A model generated the notes under the pieces. That model did not search any database. It was not told the origin of the DNA and was given only the letters and a program-made list of their open reading frames with translations. The position numbers were made by a program, and so were the translations under genes. Of a stretch of 64,000 bases of DNA, positions 54,101-61,697 are shown piece by piece. Positions within the stretch are counted from its first letter, which is position 1. Each line of letters begins with the position of its first letter. Source of the stretch: Citrobacter europaeus (GTDB lineage Bacteria > Pseudomonadota > Gammaproteobacteria > Enterobacterales > Enterobacteriaceae); NCBI GenBank assembly GCA_020099315.1, contig CP083650.1:4278001-4342000 (forward strand), read 5' to 3'.

Positions 54101-57100
54101 ACCGACACGGTTCCCGCCGCCAGTGCGCTAACGTCTGCCGCCGGGATGGCTGCACTCCAGGTGCCGTCTGCCAACACCGTGGCGGCGTAGGTTTTGCCGT
54201 TCACGGTTACGGTCAGCGCGGAGCCTGCTGCAAGGCCCTCACTGGAGCCGGTGACGATCAGGTTCTGCGCGTGTTCGATGCTGTTGATCACATCGTCGCC
54301 CGCCACGGTATCAACGCGCAGGCCAGGCAGATTGGCATCAATGGTGATGTCGCGCTCGCCAGAGCCGCTATTGCCGTGGCCGTTAGTCACGCTTGCTGAC
54401 ACAGTCAGTAAGCCGTTACCGATAGCGGTTAAGACGTTCGCTGGAACATTTACCGACCAGCTCAGGTCATCCTGAACCTTCGCCGTGTACGTATTACCAC
54501 CAATATTAATCGTGACAACATCACCACTCGCCGCGCCGCTGACTTTACCACTCAGAGTCTGCCCCGTGGCTACTTCTGCCGCGTTGATCACGTCGTCGGT
54601 AGCGATAGCGTTGATGGTTACCACTGGGATCGCGCTGTCCACCAGTACGCCATGGCTGGTACTGGCGCTGTTACCTGCGGTATCGGTCACGCTGGCCGTG
54701 ACGCTGTAGTTCGCTTCGCCCAATGCGGAAACATTTGCCGCCGGAACGGTCACGCTCCAGTTGCCGCTGGCGTCAGTGGTGGCGGTGTAGTTAATGCCGT
54801 TCAGGGTCACCGTGATAGTGGTGCCGTCCGGCTGGTTGCTGGTTCCGGAGAGCTGAAGATCCTGGCCCTTCTCGGTCGCATTGATCACGTCATCGCCCGC
54901 CAGGGTATTAATGGTAATCACCGGTGCCGTCAGGGAGACGTCAACGTCATGCGTTGCTGTGGTGCTGTTGCCCGCCTTGTCGGTGAGGGTTGCGGAGATC
55001 GTGTGGTCACCGTTTACCAGCGCGCCAACGTCAGAGGCTGGTACGCCAATGCTCCAGTTACCTGAACCACCGAGCATTGCAGTGTAATCTTTGCCGTTCA
55101 GGGTTACGGTGATGACGTCACCCGCCTGCGCGCCGCTCACGTTGCCGGAAACGATCAGCGCCTGGCCGTGCTCGGCGACATTAATGATGTCGTCGCCTGC
55201 CACGATGTTAAAGCTGATCTGCGGCACGGTGGTGTCGACCAGCACGGATGCGCCCGCGCTCGCCGGGTTGCCCGCTTTATCCGACACCGTCGCCGTTACC
55301 GCCGCATTGCCGTCGGCGATACCTGTCATGTCGGCTGCCGGAACGTTCAGCGTCCAGATACCGTTCGCCTGAACCTGCGCGGTGTACTGGTTGCCATTGA
55401 AGGTTACAGTGACCGTCTGACCGGCTTCGGCGCTTGAGGTACCGCTCAGGGTCAGATCCTGCGCCGCTTCAGCCGCATTCAGCATATTGTCGCTGCTGAT
55501 GGTGTTGATGGTGACCGTCGGCGCGGTGGTATCGACGCTGTATTCCTGCGCGGAAGAGGCCGAATTGCCGTTCACGTTGGTCACGCTGACCTGCACGCTG
55601 GCGTCGCCATCTTTCAGGCCGTTCAGGTCTGCCGCTGGAACCGTGTAGGACCAGTCGCCGCTGGCATCGACCGTGGTGGTATAGGTTTTACCGCCAAAGG
55701 TGACGGTGACGGTCTGCCCTGCCTCAACGTTGCTTGAGGTGCCGCTCAACACCAGGTCCTGGCCTTTTTCCGCCGCGTTCAGCACGTTGTCAGCGGTCAC
55801 GCTGTTGATGCTGATTGCCACCGCGGAGAGATCCACATCCACGACGGTGCCGATGTTCACCGGGTTGCCGGAGGTATCCTGCGCACTGGCGCTGATGGTG
55901 AGCGAACCGTCCGCCCACAGGGAGACGTCCGCCGCCGGAACCGACGCCTGCCAGGTGCCATCTGCCAGAACCGTTGCAGCGTAGTCTTTACCATTGATGG
56001 TCACGGTAACGGTGCTGCCCACCGCCAGGTCGGTGCTGGTGCCTGACACAATCAGATTCTGCGCGTGTTCAATCACGTTGATCACGTCGTCACCGGCGAC
56101 GGTATCAATACGCAGACCCGGCAGTTGGGCGTCAATGGTGAAGTCCAGGGAAGAAGAACCGGTATTGCCGTGTGCGTTGGTTACGCTTGCCGATACGGTC
56201 AGTTCGCCGTTGCCGAGCGCGCTTAACTGGCTCTCGGTTAACGGCAGGCTCCAGGTGAGATCGCCCTGCACGGTAACGGTGTACGTCTGGCCGCCGAGGA
56301 TAATCGTAACGGTATCGCCCGCCGCCGCGTTGCTCACCTTACCAGTCAGGGTTTGCCCTGCCGTAACTTCCGAGGCGTTAACAATGTTATCGCCCGCGAG
56401 GGTGTTGATGGTCACTACCGGCAGCGAGCTATCCACCAGCACGTTGTGGGTGGTCGAGGCACTGTTGCCAACGCTGTCGGTGACGCTGGCAGTCACGGTG
56501 TAGTTCGCTTCGCCCAGCGCGCTCACCGCAGACGCAGGTACGCTAACGCTCCAGTTACCGCTGGCATCGGTGGTGGCGGTGTAGTTGATGCCGTTCAGGG
56601 TCACCGTGATAGTGGTGCCATCAGGCTGATTACTGGTGCCAGAGAGCAGCAGATCTTCGCCTTTCTCAGTGGCATTGATCACATCATCCGCCGCCAGGGT
56701 ATTGATGCCGATTTGCGGCGTCACGGTGTTAACGACAACGTCCAGCGAATTGCTGCCAGTATTGCCGGATTGGTCCGTTACGGAGACATCAATCGTCAGG
56801 GTACCGTCGGCCAGCCCCTGAACAACAGACGCTGGCAGACCGAGACTCCAGTTGCCCACCGCGTCTACCACAGTGGTGTAGTCGACGTTATTGATGGTGA
56901 TGGTGACCAAATCACCCGCTGCTGCGCCGGTGACGGAGCCGCTGAGGATCTGCGCCTGAGAATGGGCGATTTGGTTAACGGTATTGGTATCGGTGACAAA
57001 ATCGTTGATCGTCACCTGCGGCACGGTGGCATCCACCAGCCCCACGCGATCGGCGCTACTGCTGTTGCCCGCCACATCGCTCACAGTAGCCGTGACCGTC

Positions 57101-60100
57101 ACCGTACCATCTACCAGCGCGCCTACGTCGGCGGCCGGTACATTGAGGGTCCAGGTTCCGTCCGTCTGGACGGTGGTCTGGTAAGATTTACCGTTCAGCG
57201 TCACGGTAACAGTCTGTCCCGCCTGGGCATTACTGGTGCCGCTGACCGCCAGATCCTGCTGCGCTTCCGCCGCATTGATGATGTTATCGGACGTCAGGTT
57301 GTCCAGCGTGATAGTCGGTGGCAACGTATCCACGGTGACGACGCGCGAGGCTTCTGCGCTATTGCCGTTCACATTGGTGACACTGACGCTCACCTGCGCA
57401 CGTCCGTCGATCAGGGTTTCCATTGCGCTCGCCGGAACGGTCAGGCTCCAGGAACCATCCTGCTGCACCTGCGCAGTAAAGGTCTGGTCGGCAAATTTAA
57501 CCACCACGGTCTGACCGGCTTCCACACCCTGCGTCTGACCTGACAGCGTCACCTCAGCCCCTTTTTCGGCCGCGTTCAGCATGTCATCGCTGCTAATGAT
57601 ATCAATGGTGACCGCTACAGCGTTCAGATCCAGTTCGATGGGGTGCTCAGCAGAAACGGTATTGCCCCACGCGTCCTGCGCGCTAACGTTGACCGTAATA
57701 TCTCCTGCCGTCCATGCCTGAAGATCGGACGCAGGAACACCAATTTGCCAGTTACCGCTGGCGCTCACCACGGCAGCGTAGTCAACGTTGTTGATGGTAA
57801 CGGTAATCTGCGTGCCTGCAGCCAGATGGGTACTGGAGCCGGTGACGGTCAGATCCTGCTGCTGTTCGATGGCGTTGATCACGTCATCGCCAGAAATCGT
57901 GTTCACGCGCAGGCCAGGCAGCTCAGCGTTGACGTTGATATCACGTTCGCCGCTGCCGGTGTTGCCGTGCGCATTGGTGACCGAAGCGCTGAAGGTCAAA
58001 TCGCCGTCGCCAAATGCCTTGAGATCCGCTGACGGGATAGTCACGCTCCAGGTCAGATCGCTCCCTACTGTGGCGGTATAGCTCTTGCCACCAACGGAGA
58101 TAGAAACGGTATCGCCCGCCGCCGCGCCAGTGACGCGCCCACTCAGGGTTTGGTCCACCGCCACTTCGGCGTTGTTGACCAGGTTGTCGCCCGCAAAGGT
58201 ATTGATAATCACCTGTGGCAGCACCGTATCGACCAGCAGGTTAGCGTCTGCAGAACCGCTATTACCCACGCTGTCCGTGCCGCTCACGCTGACGGTGTAG
58301 AGGGTATTTGCCAGATTCAGAACGTCGGAAACCGGCACCTGGACACTCCAGATGCCGTTTTCAACGGTGGCCTGATAGTTGACGTTGTTCAGTGTAACGG
58401 TGATGGCGCTGCCGTTCGGCAGATTGCTGGTACCGCTCAGACTCAGCGGCTGCATAGCCTCCTGAGCATTAAGAACATTGTCCTGGCTGATGGCGTCAAT
58501 CGTGAATTCTGGCGGATTGCCGCTCAGCGTCACGCCGTGCGTCGCGCTGCCGGTATTGCCCGCGGCATCGGTAACGGAGACAGAAATGCTGTGGTCGCCC
58601 TCACCCAGCGCGCCGATGACGGAGGCAGGGACGCCAACGCTCCAACTGCCGTCGGCCTGTACGACACCGGTAAAGGTCTGGCCGCCCAGGGTAACCGTGA
58701 CCACGTCGCCCGCTGCCGCGCCGCTCGCCTTGCCGGAGATAATTTGCGCCTGGCTCTGCTCGCTGGTATTGAGAACATCGTCGCCCGCTACGGTATCGAT
58801 CGTAACTACGGGTGCGGAGGTATCAACGGTGAAATTGGCGGTGGTTGAAGAACCGTTACCCGCCTTGTCGCTGACGTTCACGGTCAACGAATGGTTGCCG
58901 TCAGCCAGCTCTTGTACTTCACTGGCAGGAAGCGTAACGGACCAGGTGCCGTCGCTACCTACCGTTGCTGTGTGGTTTTTGCCGTTCAGCGTCACGGTTA
59001 AAATCTGGCCCGCTTCCGCGTTCGTTTTACCGGTAAGGGTCAGGGTCTGGTTGTGCTCTGCGGCATTGACGATGTTGTCCTGGGAAATCGCATCGACCGA
59101 TAATGTCGGCGGCACGGTATCCACGCCAATCGTCTGACTACCGCTTACGGTATTACCCGCTGCATCTTTGCCGCTGACGTTGACCGTCCAGGTTCCATCA
59201 CCCAGCGCCTGTGCGTCTGCTGCGGGCACCTTCACGCTCCATGCGCCATTTTCGCCCACTTCTGCGGTATAGGTTTTACCGTTTAACGTGACGGTGAGCG
59301 CCGTTCCCTGCGCGAGATTTTTGCTCGCACCGGAGAGGGTAAAGCCTGCGGACTGCTCACTGGCGTTAATCATGTTATCGCCTGCGGTGGTGGCGAGCGT
59401 AACGGCCGCGTCAGCCGTTGAGACAGTCACGGTAATGCTGCCTGCAGTCGTGGTTTTACTGCCGTCGATCTGCACCACGGACCAGGTGTGTTCTCCGTCC
59501 GTCTGCGTCGGAAGCTTTACCGTCCAGGTCCCGTCTGTACCGACCATGGCGCTGGCAATGGTGCTGCCGCTGCTATCTTTGATCTGAATGGTCGCACCAG
59601 GTTGCCCGGTACCGCTGAAGGTTGGGGTGTTATCATCCGTGACCTCTTTTGCACTCAGCACACCCTGCTTGTCACCCGCTTTGTCCGTTACCAAAAAGGT
59701 CGGCGTTGCGCTCTCAACTTCTTTGGTGTTATCAATGACTTTGGTTTTGCCATCACCACCATGTGCCAGCAATGCGCCAATCGCGCCGCCGCCTAATGCC
59801 GCGCCTGCAATCCAGCCCCAAGGCGCATCGCTCAGGGCACTGCCTTGCTTGAGAAAAGGTTCGATACTGGATATGGTTGTCGCATGAGAAGTCAGTTCAG
59901 TAGTCGCAAGCCCAGACGCTTCTCCGGTCTCAGCAAACGATATATGGGTAAGTTGATCCTCATTGTTGAAGACCAACTCTGAATGGTTTTTACCTTCAGG
60001 ATCTTCCATGAAATAATTGTTGCAGCGGATCACGCTGCCATCTTTCATGTAAAGCAGGAGATCCTTACCCTGTCGCACGTAGCGTGCCACATCCTGTGCA

Positions 60101-60222
60101 GAACCATGGACTTCGATAACGCTGGGTGCAGAGACAGAAACAGAGAGGTTCCCTTCACCTGTCAGAACTGTTTTTTCAGCCGTCTTTCGGATAATGACAT
60201 CAACAATTTTTACTGAACTCAT
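42175..60222 (-). CDS. Giant BapA/LapA-type biofilm adhesin, type I secreted
   Basis: About 6,015 residues from the ATG at 60222 (MSSVKIVDVIIRKTAEKTVL, ribosome-binding site AAGGAG); an in-frame Met nine codons upstream is less likely. Residues 1-130 are the BapA-type N-terminal prefix, and a Gly/Ala-rich segment at about 135-156 (WGWIAGAALGGGAIGALL) may hold it at the cell surface. From about 180 to 4,560 run some 44 Ig-like domains of about 100 residues, followed to about 5,290 by seven domains of a second type (ISLDGGKTWIDLTVTG). An FG-GAP/VCBS-like region is at about 5,310-5,660. RTX-like nonapeptides (GGNDTFNIGSGGHDTLLY) and a type I secretion signal lie near 5,800-6,015. Salmonella BapA is about 3,800 residues. 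The protein would mediate attachment and biofilm formation. Confidence 0.93.
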   Translation of the reverse strand: MSSVKIVDVIIRKTAEKTVLTGEGNLSVSVSAPSVIEVHGSAQDVARYVRQGKDLLLYMKDGSVIRCNNYFMEDPEGKNHSELVFNNEDQLTHISFAETGEASGLATTELTSHATTISSIEPFLKQGSALSDAPWGWIAGAALGGGAIGALLAHGGDGKTKVIDNTKEVESATPTFLVTDKAGDKQGVLSAKEVTDDNTPTFSGTGQPGATIQIKDSSGSTIASAMVGTDGTWTVKLPTQTDGEHTWSVVQIDGSKTTTAGSITVTVSTADAAVTLATTAGDNMINASEQSAGFTLSGASKNLAQGTALTVTLNGKTYTAEVGENGAWSVKVPAADAQALGDGTWTVNVSGKDAAGNTVSGSQTIGVDTVPPTLSVDAISQDNIVNAAEHNQTLTLTGKTNAEAGQILTVTLNGKNHTATVGSDGTWSVTLPASEVQELADGNHSLTVNVSDKAGNGSSTTANFTVDTSAPVVTIDTVAGDDVLNTSEQSQAQIISGKASGAAAGDVVTVTLGGQTFTGVVQADGSWSVGVPASVIGALGEGDHSISVSVTDAAGNTGSATHGVTLSGNPPEFTIDAISQDNVLNAQEAMQPLSLSGTSNLPNGSAITVTLNNVNYQATVENGIWSVQVPVSDVLNLANTLYTVSVSGTDSVGNSGSADANLLVDTVLPQVIINTFAGDNLVNNAEVAVDQTLSGRVTGAAAGDTVSISVGGKSYTATVGSDLTWSVTIPSADLKAFGDGDLTFSASVTNAHGNTGSGERDINVNAELPGLRVNTISGDDVINAIEQQQDLTVTGSSTHLAAGTQITVTINNVDYAAVVSASGNWQIGVPASDLQAWTAGDITVNVSAQDAWGNTVSAEHPIELDLNAVAVTIDIISSDDMLNAAEKGAEVTLSGQTQGVEAGQTVVVKFADQTFTAQVQQDGSWSLTVPASAMETLIDGRAQVSVSVTNVNGNSAEASRVVTVDTLPPTITLDNLTSDNIINAAEAQQDLAVSGTSNAQAGQTVTVTLNGKSYQTTVQTDGTWTLNVPAADVGALVDGTVTVTATVSDVAGNSSSADRVGLVDATVPQVTINDFVTDTNTVNQIAHSQAQILSGSVTGAAAGDLVTITINNVDYTTVVDAVGNWSLGLPASVVQGLADGTLTIDVSVTDQSGNTGSNSLDVVVNTVTPQIGINTLAADDVINATEKGEDLLLSGTSNQPDGTTITVTLNGINYTATTDASGNWSVSVPASAVSALGEANYTVTASVTDSVGNSASTTHNVLVDSSLPVVTINTLAGDNIVNASEVTAGQTLTGKVSNAAAGDTVTIILGGQTYTVTVQGDLTWSLPLTESQLSALGNGELTVSASVTNAHGNTGSSSLDFTIDAQLPGLRIDTVAGDDVINVIEHAQNLIVSGTSTDLAVGSTVTVTINGKDYAATVLADGTWQASVPAADVSLWADGSLTISASAQDTSGNPVNIGTVVDVDLSAVAISINSVTADNVLNAAEKGQDLVLSGTSSNVEAGQTVTVTFGGKTYTTTVDASGDWSYTVPAADLNGLKDGDASVQVSVTNVNGNSASSAQEYSVDTTAPTVTINTISSDNMLNAAEAAQDLTLSGTSSAEAGQTVTVTFNGNQYTAQVQANGIWTLNVPAADMTGIADGNAAVTATVSDKAGNPASAGASVLVDTTVPQISFNIVAGDDIINVAEHGQALIVSGNVSGAQAGDVITVTLNGKDYTAMLGGSGNWSIGVPASDVGALVNGDHTISATLTDKAGNSTTATHDVDVSLTAPVITINTLAGDDVINATEKGQDLQLSGTSNQPDGTTITVTLNGINYTATTDASGNWSVTVPAANVSALGEANYSVTASVTDTAGNSASTSHGVLVDSAIPVVTINAIATDDVINAAEVATGQTLSGKVSGAASGDVVTINIGGNTYTAKVQDDLSWSVNVPANVLTAIGNGLLTVSASVTNGHGNSGSGERDITIDANLPGLRVDTVAGDDVINSIEHAQNLIVTGSSEGLAAGSALTVTVNGKTYAATVLADGTWSAAIPAADVSALAAGTVSVTVKGESAAGNPVSITHNVTVDLATVAISIDAIATDDVINAVEKGTDLVLSGSTTNVEENQTVYITFGGKSYTASVDASGNWTATVPMADLGSLKDGDASVHVSVTNVNGNNASAGREYSVDATAPTVSIEIISDNNIINAAEAQVDLVVNGVTNAEAGQTVTVTLNGQNYTTTVQANGSWSVTVPSADLGSIVDGDYTITAAVSDKAGNPASADRDVLVDTTVPKLTINTVSDDDVINSAEHAQALIVTGSVTGAAAGDVVTVTINNKNYTATLDASGNWSVGVPAADVNALTAGDYTIRAALTDKAGNSNSTTHDVEVNLTAPVLTIDVISGDDVINSTEKTQELTLSGTASGLAVGTVVTVMLNGKAYSATVDINGQWTTTVPADQVGALGEALYTVTASATDSVGNSTSTSHTVNVESVLPGMTINTIAGDDVINAAELANGQTISGKVVNAEAGNTVTVTIGGNTYTTVVESDLSWSVNVPESVLTALGNGELTVTASVTNGIGNSSTGERDITIDANLPGLRVDTVAGDDVINSIEHAQNLIITGSSNGLSTGTVLTVTVNGKTYPATVQADGTWSAAIPSADVSALAAGTITVTVEGQSSAGNPVSIDHNVTVDLATVAISIDAIATDDVINAVEKGADLVLSGTTSNVEENQTVNITFGGKSYTATVDADGKWTATVPSADLAGMKDGDASVQVSVTNVNGNSASAGREYSVDATAPSVTISTLAADDILNATEAQSDLAISGTSTAEAGQTVTVSLNGKNYTTTVGANGNWTLNVPAADLAGLTDGSVTVTASVSDKAGNPASVDHNLTVDVTVPAVTINTIAGDDVINVAEHNQAQIISGSATGAAAGDKVTVTIGGQTYTTVLDAAGNWSVGVPASVIAGLSDGSVTVTASVTDAAGNTGSGTHNVTVDTGLPSVGFDTLSGDNVLNAVEKGQDLSVSGTSANLAEGTLITVTLNGKQYTATTAANGSWSLTVPAADLAGLGEANYTLNAAATNAVGNSVSNTANLLVDTALPTVTINTVAGDNVINAAEVAAGQTLSGTVAHAEAGNTVTVTIGGNTYTATVQGDLSWSVNVPSDVLTALGNGSLSVTATVTNGHGNTGSGERDVTIDANLPGLRVDTVAGDDVVNSIEHNQNLIVTGSSDGLTPGTALTVNVNGKDYSATVLADGTWSAAVPAADVGAWPEGTVKISVTGDSAAGNPITISHDVTVDLASVAISINAIATDDVINAAEKGVDLVLSGATTNVEAGQTVTVSLNGKIYTTTVDDSGNWTATIPSADLAGIKDGDASVQVSVTNVNGNSASAGREYSVDATAPSVTISTLAADDILNATEAQSDLAISGTSTAEAGQTVTVSLNGKNYTTTVGANGSWTLNVPAADLAGLTDGSVIVTASVSDKAGNPASVDHNLTVDVTVPAVTINTIAGDDVINVAEHNQAQIISGSATGAAAGDKVTVTIGGQTYTTVLDAAGNWSVGVPASVIAGLSDGSVTVTASVTDAAGNTGSGTHNVTVDTGLPSVGFDTLSGDNVLNAVEKGQDLSVSGTSANLAEGTLITVTLNGKQYTATTAANGSWSLTVPAADLTALGEANYTLSATATSAVGNSVSNTANLLVDTALPTVTINTIAGDNVINASEVAAGQTISGKVANAEAGSSVTVSIGGNDYIATVQSDLSWSVNVPEAVLTALGNGELTVTATVTNSHGNTGSGERDVTIDANLPGLRVDTVAGDDVINSIEHGQNLIITGSSDGLAVGTTLTVTINGKTYAASVLADGTWSAAIPAADVSALTAGTVTVTVEGQSTAGNPVTISHDVTVDLATVAISIDAIATDDVINAAEKGAELVLSGSTSNVEENQTVTITFGGKSYTAKVDADGNWTATVPPADLTGLKDGDASVQVSVTNVNGNIASAGREYSVDATAPTVTIDTVAGDNVINSSEAGTGVTISGSTTAEVGQTVTVTLGGNSYTAQVLQGGIWSVNVPAGDLTAMADNGYTVQVSVSDAAGNTGSANKAITLDTTPPTVSFNIVAGDDVINSLEHTQAQIVSGTATGANVGDKLVITIGSNQYTTTVDASGNWSVGVPASVISALTDGTVTISATIIDSAGNSSTQTHNVVVNTASVALTVNTLSGDDVINAAEAGNALVINGSSAQFASGTQVTVTLNGKNYTATIQNDGSWSTTVPAADVGALADGASYQVSVSARDSAGNSASATHGISVDTTAPVVSIATISSDDVLNAAEVQQPLTVHGSSSAEAGQTVTVTLGGKTYTATVANDGTWTLNVPAADLANLSEGALTVSASVNDKAGNNGQTTHTLTVDTVAPTVTISTVADDDIVNNAEQLAGQTISGTTTAEQGQTVTVSFNGHSYQATVAANGAWSVFVPGRDFLGLTDGDYTLTATVSDKAGNPGSATHDVTLSGDVPTIAINTFAEDDIVSAAEHGTPLVVSGTTDAPVGQTVTITLNGKTYTATVQNDGTWSYTVGSADVTALADGGSYVIHAVVSNTIGNSASADHTVTVDLTAPSMGIGIDSLQNDTGLSASDFITNDSKVIVNGSLTAQLGNNEKAQISLDGGKTWIDLTVTGLQWRYTDGRTLTDGTYQYQVRVIDNAGNVGATDSQDVVVDLTAPAVTTITVDSVIQDTGLSGNDFITSDNQISLKGTLGAALGNGDHAQISLDGGLTWTDVSVSGLSWTYVDGRTLADGDYNYQLRVIDNAGNVSATTSQVVTIDTVVPDASKTISIDSISDDTGLSGSDFITNDTSLTLHGSLGATLAADEYVQISIDGGVTWQNVIVTGNSWYYVDGRTLQNATYDYYVRVVDVAGNIGASAHQQVTVDTVAPDAAITVTVDNITVDTGFDNNDFLTSSTSYTLHGTLGAEPGKNEYVQVSFDGGATWAYATVNGTSWSYTDTRTLSDGDHRYQVRVVDQAGNVGATTSQVVTVDTVAPQNGITIDSISEDTGQSSSDFITMDTTLTINGSLGSALASDERVQISLDGGNTWIDTTVTNQRWSYTDTRDLADGDYTYQVRIVDQAGNVGSTSSQVVTVDTTPPATVGTVVSYTDGEGERQGSFGASVATDDSSPVINGTLNRAPDNGEIVQLYRDGVLLGLVTMSGAASWYFQDSGLNDGNHTYTLRVTDLAGNHTDSDNFVLKVDTRIPTTTVSITAQTTTDTTPILSGLVSAELTNGEYLVINVNGKTYTSESGGAVVVDPDNNTWYLQIPDSDALSVKNYDVTAQVKSSAGNGNTADLTTGSLVVGNEASLTPAWSFTAANYSYSSSYMLDSDGLWTIIANQQFASANSSSRNSYTVSGNFSMTGSYTTGTYADINRDGLADVLAEGTSYSYMVQLTNNGDGTYTSSTLTNMGAAVWYGAVVAIDIQGDGYTDFVIGDAGGPDSSTFMLNNKGVLTGSSKAGAYTNFVSGSTVGNYVSLIEASGVDLNNDGKVDIAQHTTNGVNNYALSTMFNQGNGSFTWGQNFTNTMYSGYGSGAASSAVSMTWADFNGDGYMDLYMSMSRTSSGSSQGGVLMLNDGSGNLLAGTAVGTATTDKFVGNVSVAVDWNLDGNMDIIKLANSGQSYLYTNDGLAGTASFTASKFSTATSTQVSGAALLDYDWDGAQDLLIFRQNGTVLLERNTNTVAPGTALHLKIVDSEGINAFFGNTVQLYNSAGQLVASEIINAQSGIGINDSSSLISFYGLDPSETYRAVLVRAINGVSSNATWDGLTAGDGKESYSLTADAATGGHHGTLTGTGYNDTFIAEAGTYTYNGSGGWTTTSEHDTWSSTGGMDVVDYRHATSGVTVDLGRSTAQSTGFDTATLVNIEGINGSNYNDVITGNSGDNQFEGRGGNDTFNIGSGGHDTLLYKLINASDATGGNGSDVVNGFTVGTWEGTADTDRIDLRDLLSDSGYTGTGSASYVNGVATLDSGASNLTDYIRVVQNGSNTEIQIDRDGTGSQFDPTTVVTLNGVQTDLATLLANHQLLLA
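49357..50270 (-). repeat. Near-identical duplicated block, copy 1 (copy 2 at 51154-52067)
   Basis: About 910 bases match the segment one unit (1,797 bases) further on, with only about a dozen differences seen by eye. Other unit pairs differ far more. This points to a recent unit duplication or gene conversion inside the adhesin gene. Confidence 0.8.
51154..52067 (-). repeat. Near-identical duplicated block, copy 2 (copy 1 at 49357-50270)
   Basis: Partner of the block at 49357-50270; identity falls off sharply on both sides (for example TTTTATGCCC against TTTCATACCC near the end). Confidence 0.8.
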
Positions 60223-60350
60223 ATTTTTTCTCCTTACAGGCGCCCCCATCTTTCACAGATTGCCAACATTCAGATGTAGCAATCTCTGGGAAAGACTCCC
60301 ATTGTCTTCAGTTTTTTTTCAGCAATTTTTGCAGCGTTTTCTTTTCGTTA

Positions 60351-61697
60351 CTAACTTAGATCAGGTAATTTCGCCGCAGCATTTTTTTCAACACCTATAG
60401 CAGGCAATAAATTATCCAGGGCAGTGGCATAATTAATTGCGGCACTCCAGCTATCATATTCAGCCATTATTTTTGATAGCGTTGCTTGCCAGACGTCTTG
60501 TTCAACGCTTAGTAAGTCATTAATACTTCTTTTGCTAAGGGTATATTCATTTTTATAAACCTCGCGAGCACGCAGAGCGCTCTGCAATTGTATATTCCCG
60601 GCATTCATTCTACCGTGTGCTCCAGACCAGTCCGCCATAGCAACTGACGCTTTTTGTAGTACATCAAATCGAGCCTGATCGACTTGCGACATCGCCATTG
60701 TTCTTGCGCCTTCAGCCTGGTGAACTCGCGCTGAAACCGAACCGCCCTGGTAAATAGGGGCATCAATATTTAGCTGAATCTGATCGTCCCAATAGCTTCG
60801 GTTATCCGATTCATAACGCGTACGTCCACCTTTAAGGCTTAGAGTCGGCCAGTGCTGTGATTTTGCTTTTTCAACGGCATACTGAGCAGACGTTTCCATT
60901 GTCCTTGCGGCGAGCACAGATGGAATTAATGAATAATCAATATTATCAAGAGAATCCTCTCGAACGACTAATGCCTCAGGCACGGGTTGCAACTGCTCTG
61001 CATCAATACCGCTTAAAACAGCCAGTCTTGCCCGCGCGCTACTCAGCGCTGCATTGTATTGTTCAAACGTTGCCTGCATTCCCGCGACACGCGCTTGCGT
61101 CTGAAGCTCATCGGACGTAGAACTCAAACCAGCCTCTGCGCGCAATCGCGCCATATGCTGAACATTTTTAAGCGCAGTAATATTTTCTTTCGCTGCTTGT
61201 GTCAGTTCGGTATAGCGTCTGACTTCAACGTAGCTTAGAGCCGTTTTCTCAGCGACACCAGTCAATGTAGCCATAAGCTGGTACCGGTAACTATCTCGTT
61301 GTGCTTCAGACTGACTGATTGCGCTATTCGTTTTGCCAAAATCATAGACAAGCTGCGTCAGACTTAGCCCCCATGCTGCTGAGTTTTTTAGTGAGCCGCT
61401 TGAGTCTGTCGTCTGGCTATGCCCTGTATTGCCATTAAGTGATATTTGCGGCATCCAACCACTGCGTGCTTCGTCTATTTGCGCCTGGCCGATTCCCATT
61501 TGCGCGGCCTGCTGACTTATTGATGGGTCACGGTCAAAAGCAAAAAGAATACTTTCCTTCAGTGTCACAGACGCAACTCGGGCTGTGTTCGGTGTACCGT
61601 TATAGGCTTTCGCAGTACCACATACGATCATACCTGCAAATAAAAAATAAAATATTGTGTGCCTTAGGGGTACAAAAATCCGCACATGAGCCTCCAT
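60351..61697 (-). CDS. TolC-like outer membrane efflux protein of the adhesin exporter
   Basis: 448 residues from the start at 61697 (MEAHVRIFVPLRHTIFYFLF), which begins a signal peptide cut near AKA-YNG. The frame is open further upstream to 61784, and the ribosome-binding site is not clear for either start. The TolC/LapE family pattern is visible: two repeats of long amphipathic helices with LTLxxSILFAFDRDPSISQQ-like and NSAAWGLSLTQLVYDFGKTN motifs in the first half, and DDQIQLNIDAPIYQGGSVSA in the second. It forms the outer-membrane channel for the adhesin. It stands upstream of the adhesin gene on the same strand. Confidence 0.92.
   Translation of the reverse strand: MEAHVRIFVPLRHTIFYFLFAGMIVCGTAKAYNGTPNTARVASVTLKESILFAFDRDPSISQQAAQMGIGQAQIDEARSGWMPQISLNGNTGHSQTTDSSGSLKNSAAWGLSLTQLVYDFGKTNSAISQSEAQRDSYRYQLMATLTGVAEKTALSYVEVRRYTELTQAAKENITALKNVQHMARLRAEAGLSSTSDELQTQARVAGMQATFEQYNAALSSARARLAVLSGIDAEQLQPVPEALVVREDSLDNIDYSLIPSVLAARTMETSAQYAVEKAKSQHWPTLSLKGGRTRYESDNRSYWDDQIQLNIDAPIYQGGSVSARVHQAEGARTMAMSQVDQARFDVLQKASVAMADWSGAHGRMNAGNIQLQSALRAREVYKNEYTLSKRSINDLLSVEQDVWQATLSKIMAEYDSWSAAINYATALDNLLPAIGVEKNAAAKLPDLS

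Larger units (their letters stand above)
47400..59120 (-). repeat. Higher-order repeat array of the adhesin: six units of 1,797 bp
   Basis: The Ig-like domains follow a six-domain cycle. The landmark encoding LPGLRVDT occurs six times, with plus-strand landmarks at 48926, 50723, 52520, 54317, 56111 and 57908. The spacings are 1797, 1797, 1797, 1794 and 1797 bases, i.e. 598-599 codons per unit. Each unit holds types recognisable by NAEAGQ, GAAAGD, GTSNLPDG, the NGHGNTGSGERD end, LPGLRVDT and VNGNSASAGREYSVD. The outer borders given are approximate, as partial units flank the array. Confidence 0.88.

Noticed and set aside
48900..58000. Regular repeats read as a CRISPR array
   Set aside because: The periodic units are 1.8 kb and about 300 bp long and lie within one open reading frame coding for Ig-like domains; no short direct repeats with unique spacers are present anywhere in the window.
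42190..59887. Many long open frames on the plus strand across the adhesin gene (for example 46786-47910 and 56353-57543)
   Set aside because: They lie antisense to a repetitive GC-rich gene and repeat with its 1,797-bp period. Their predicted proteins are low-complexity Arg/His- or Ser/Thr/Val/Pro-rich, and they lack ribosome-binding sites.
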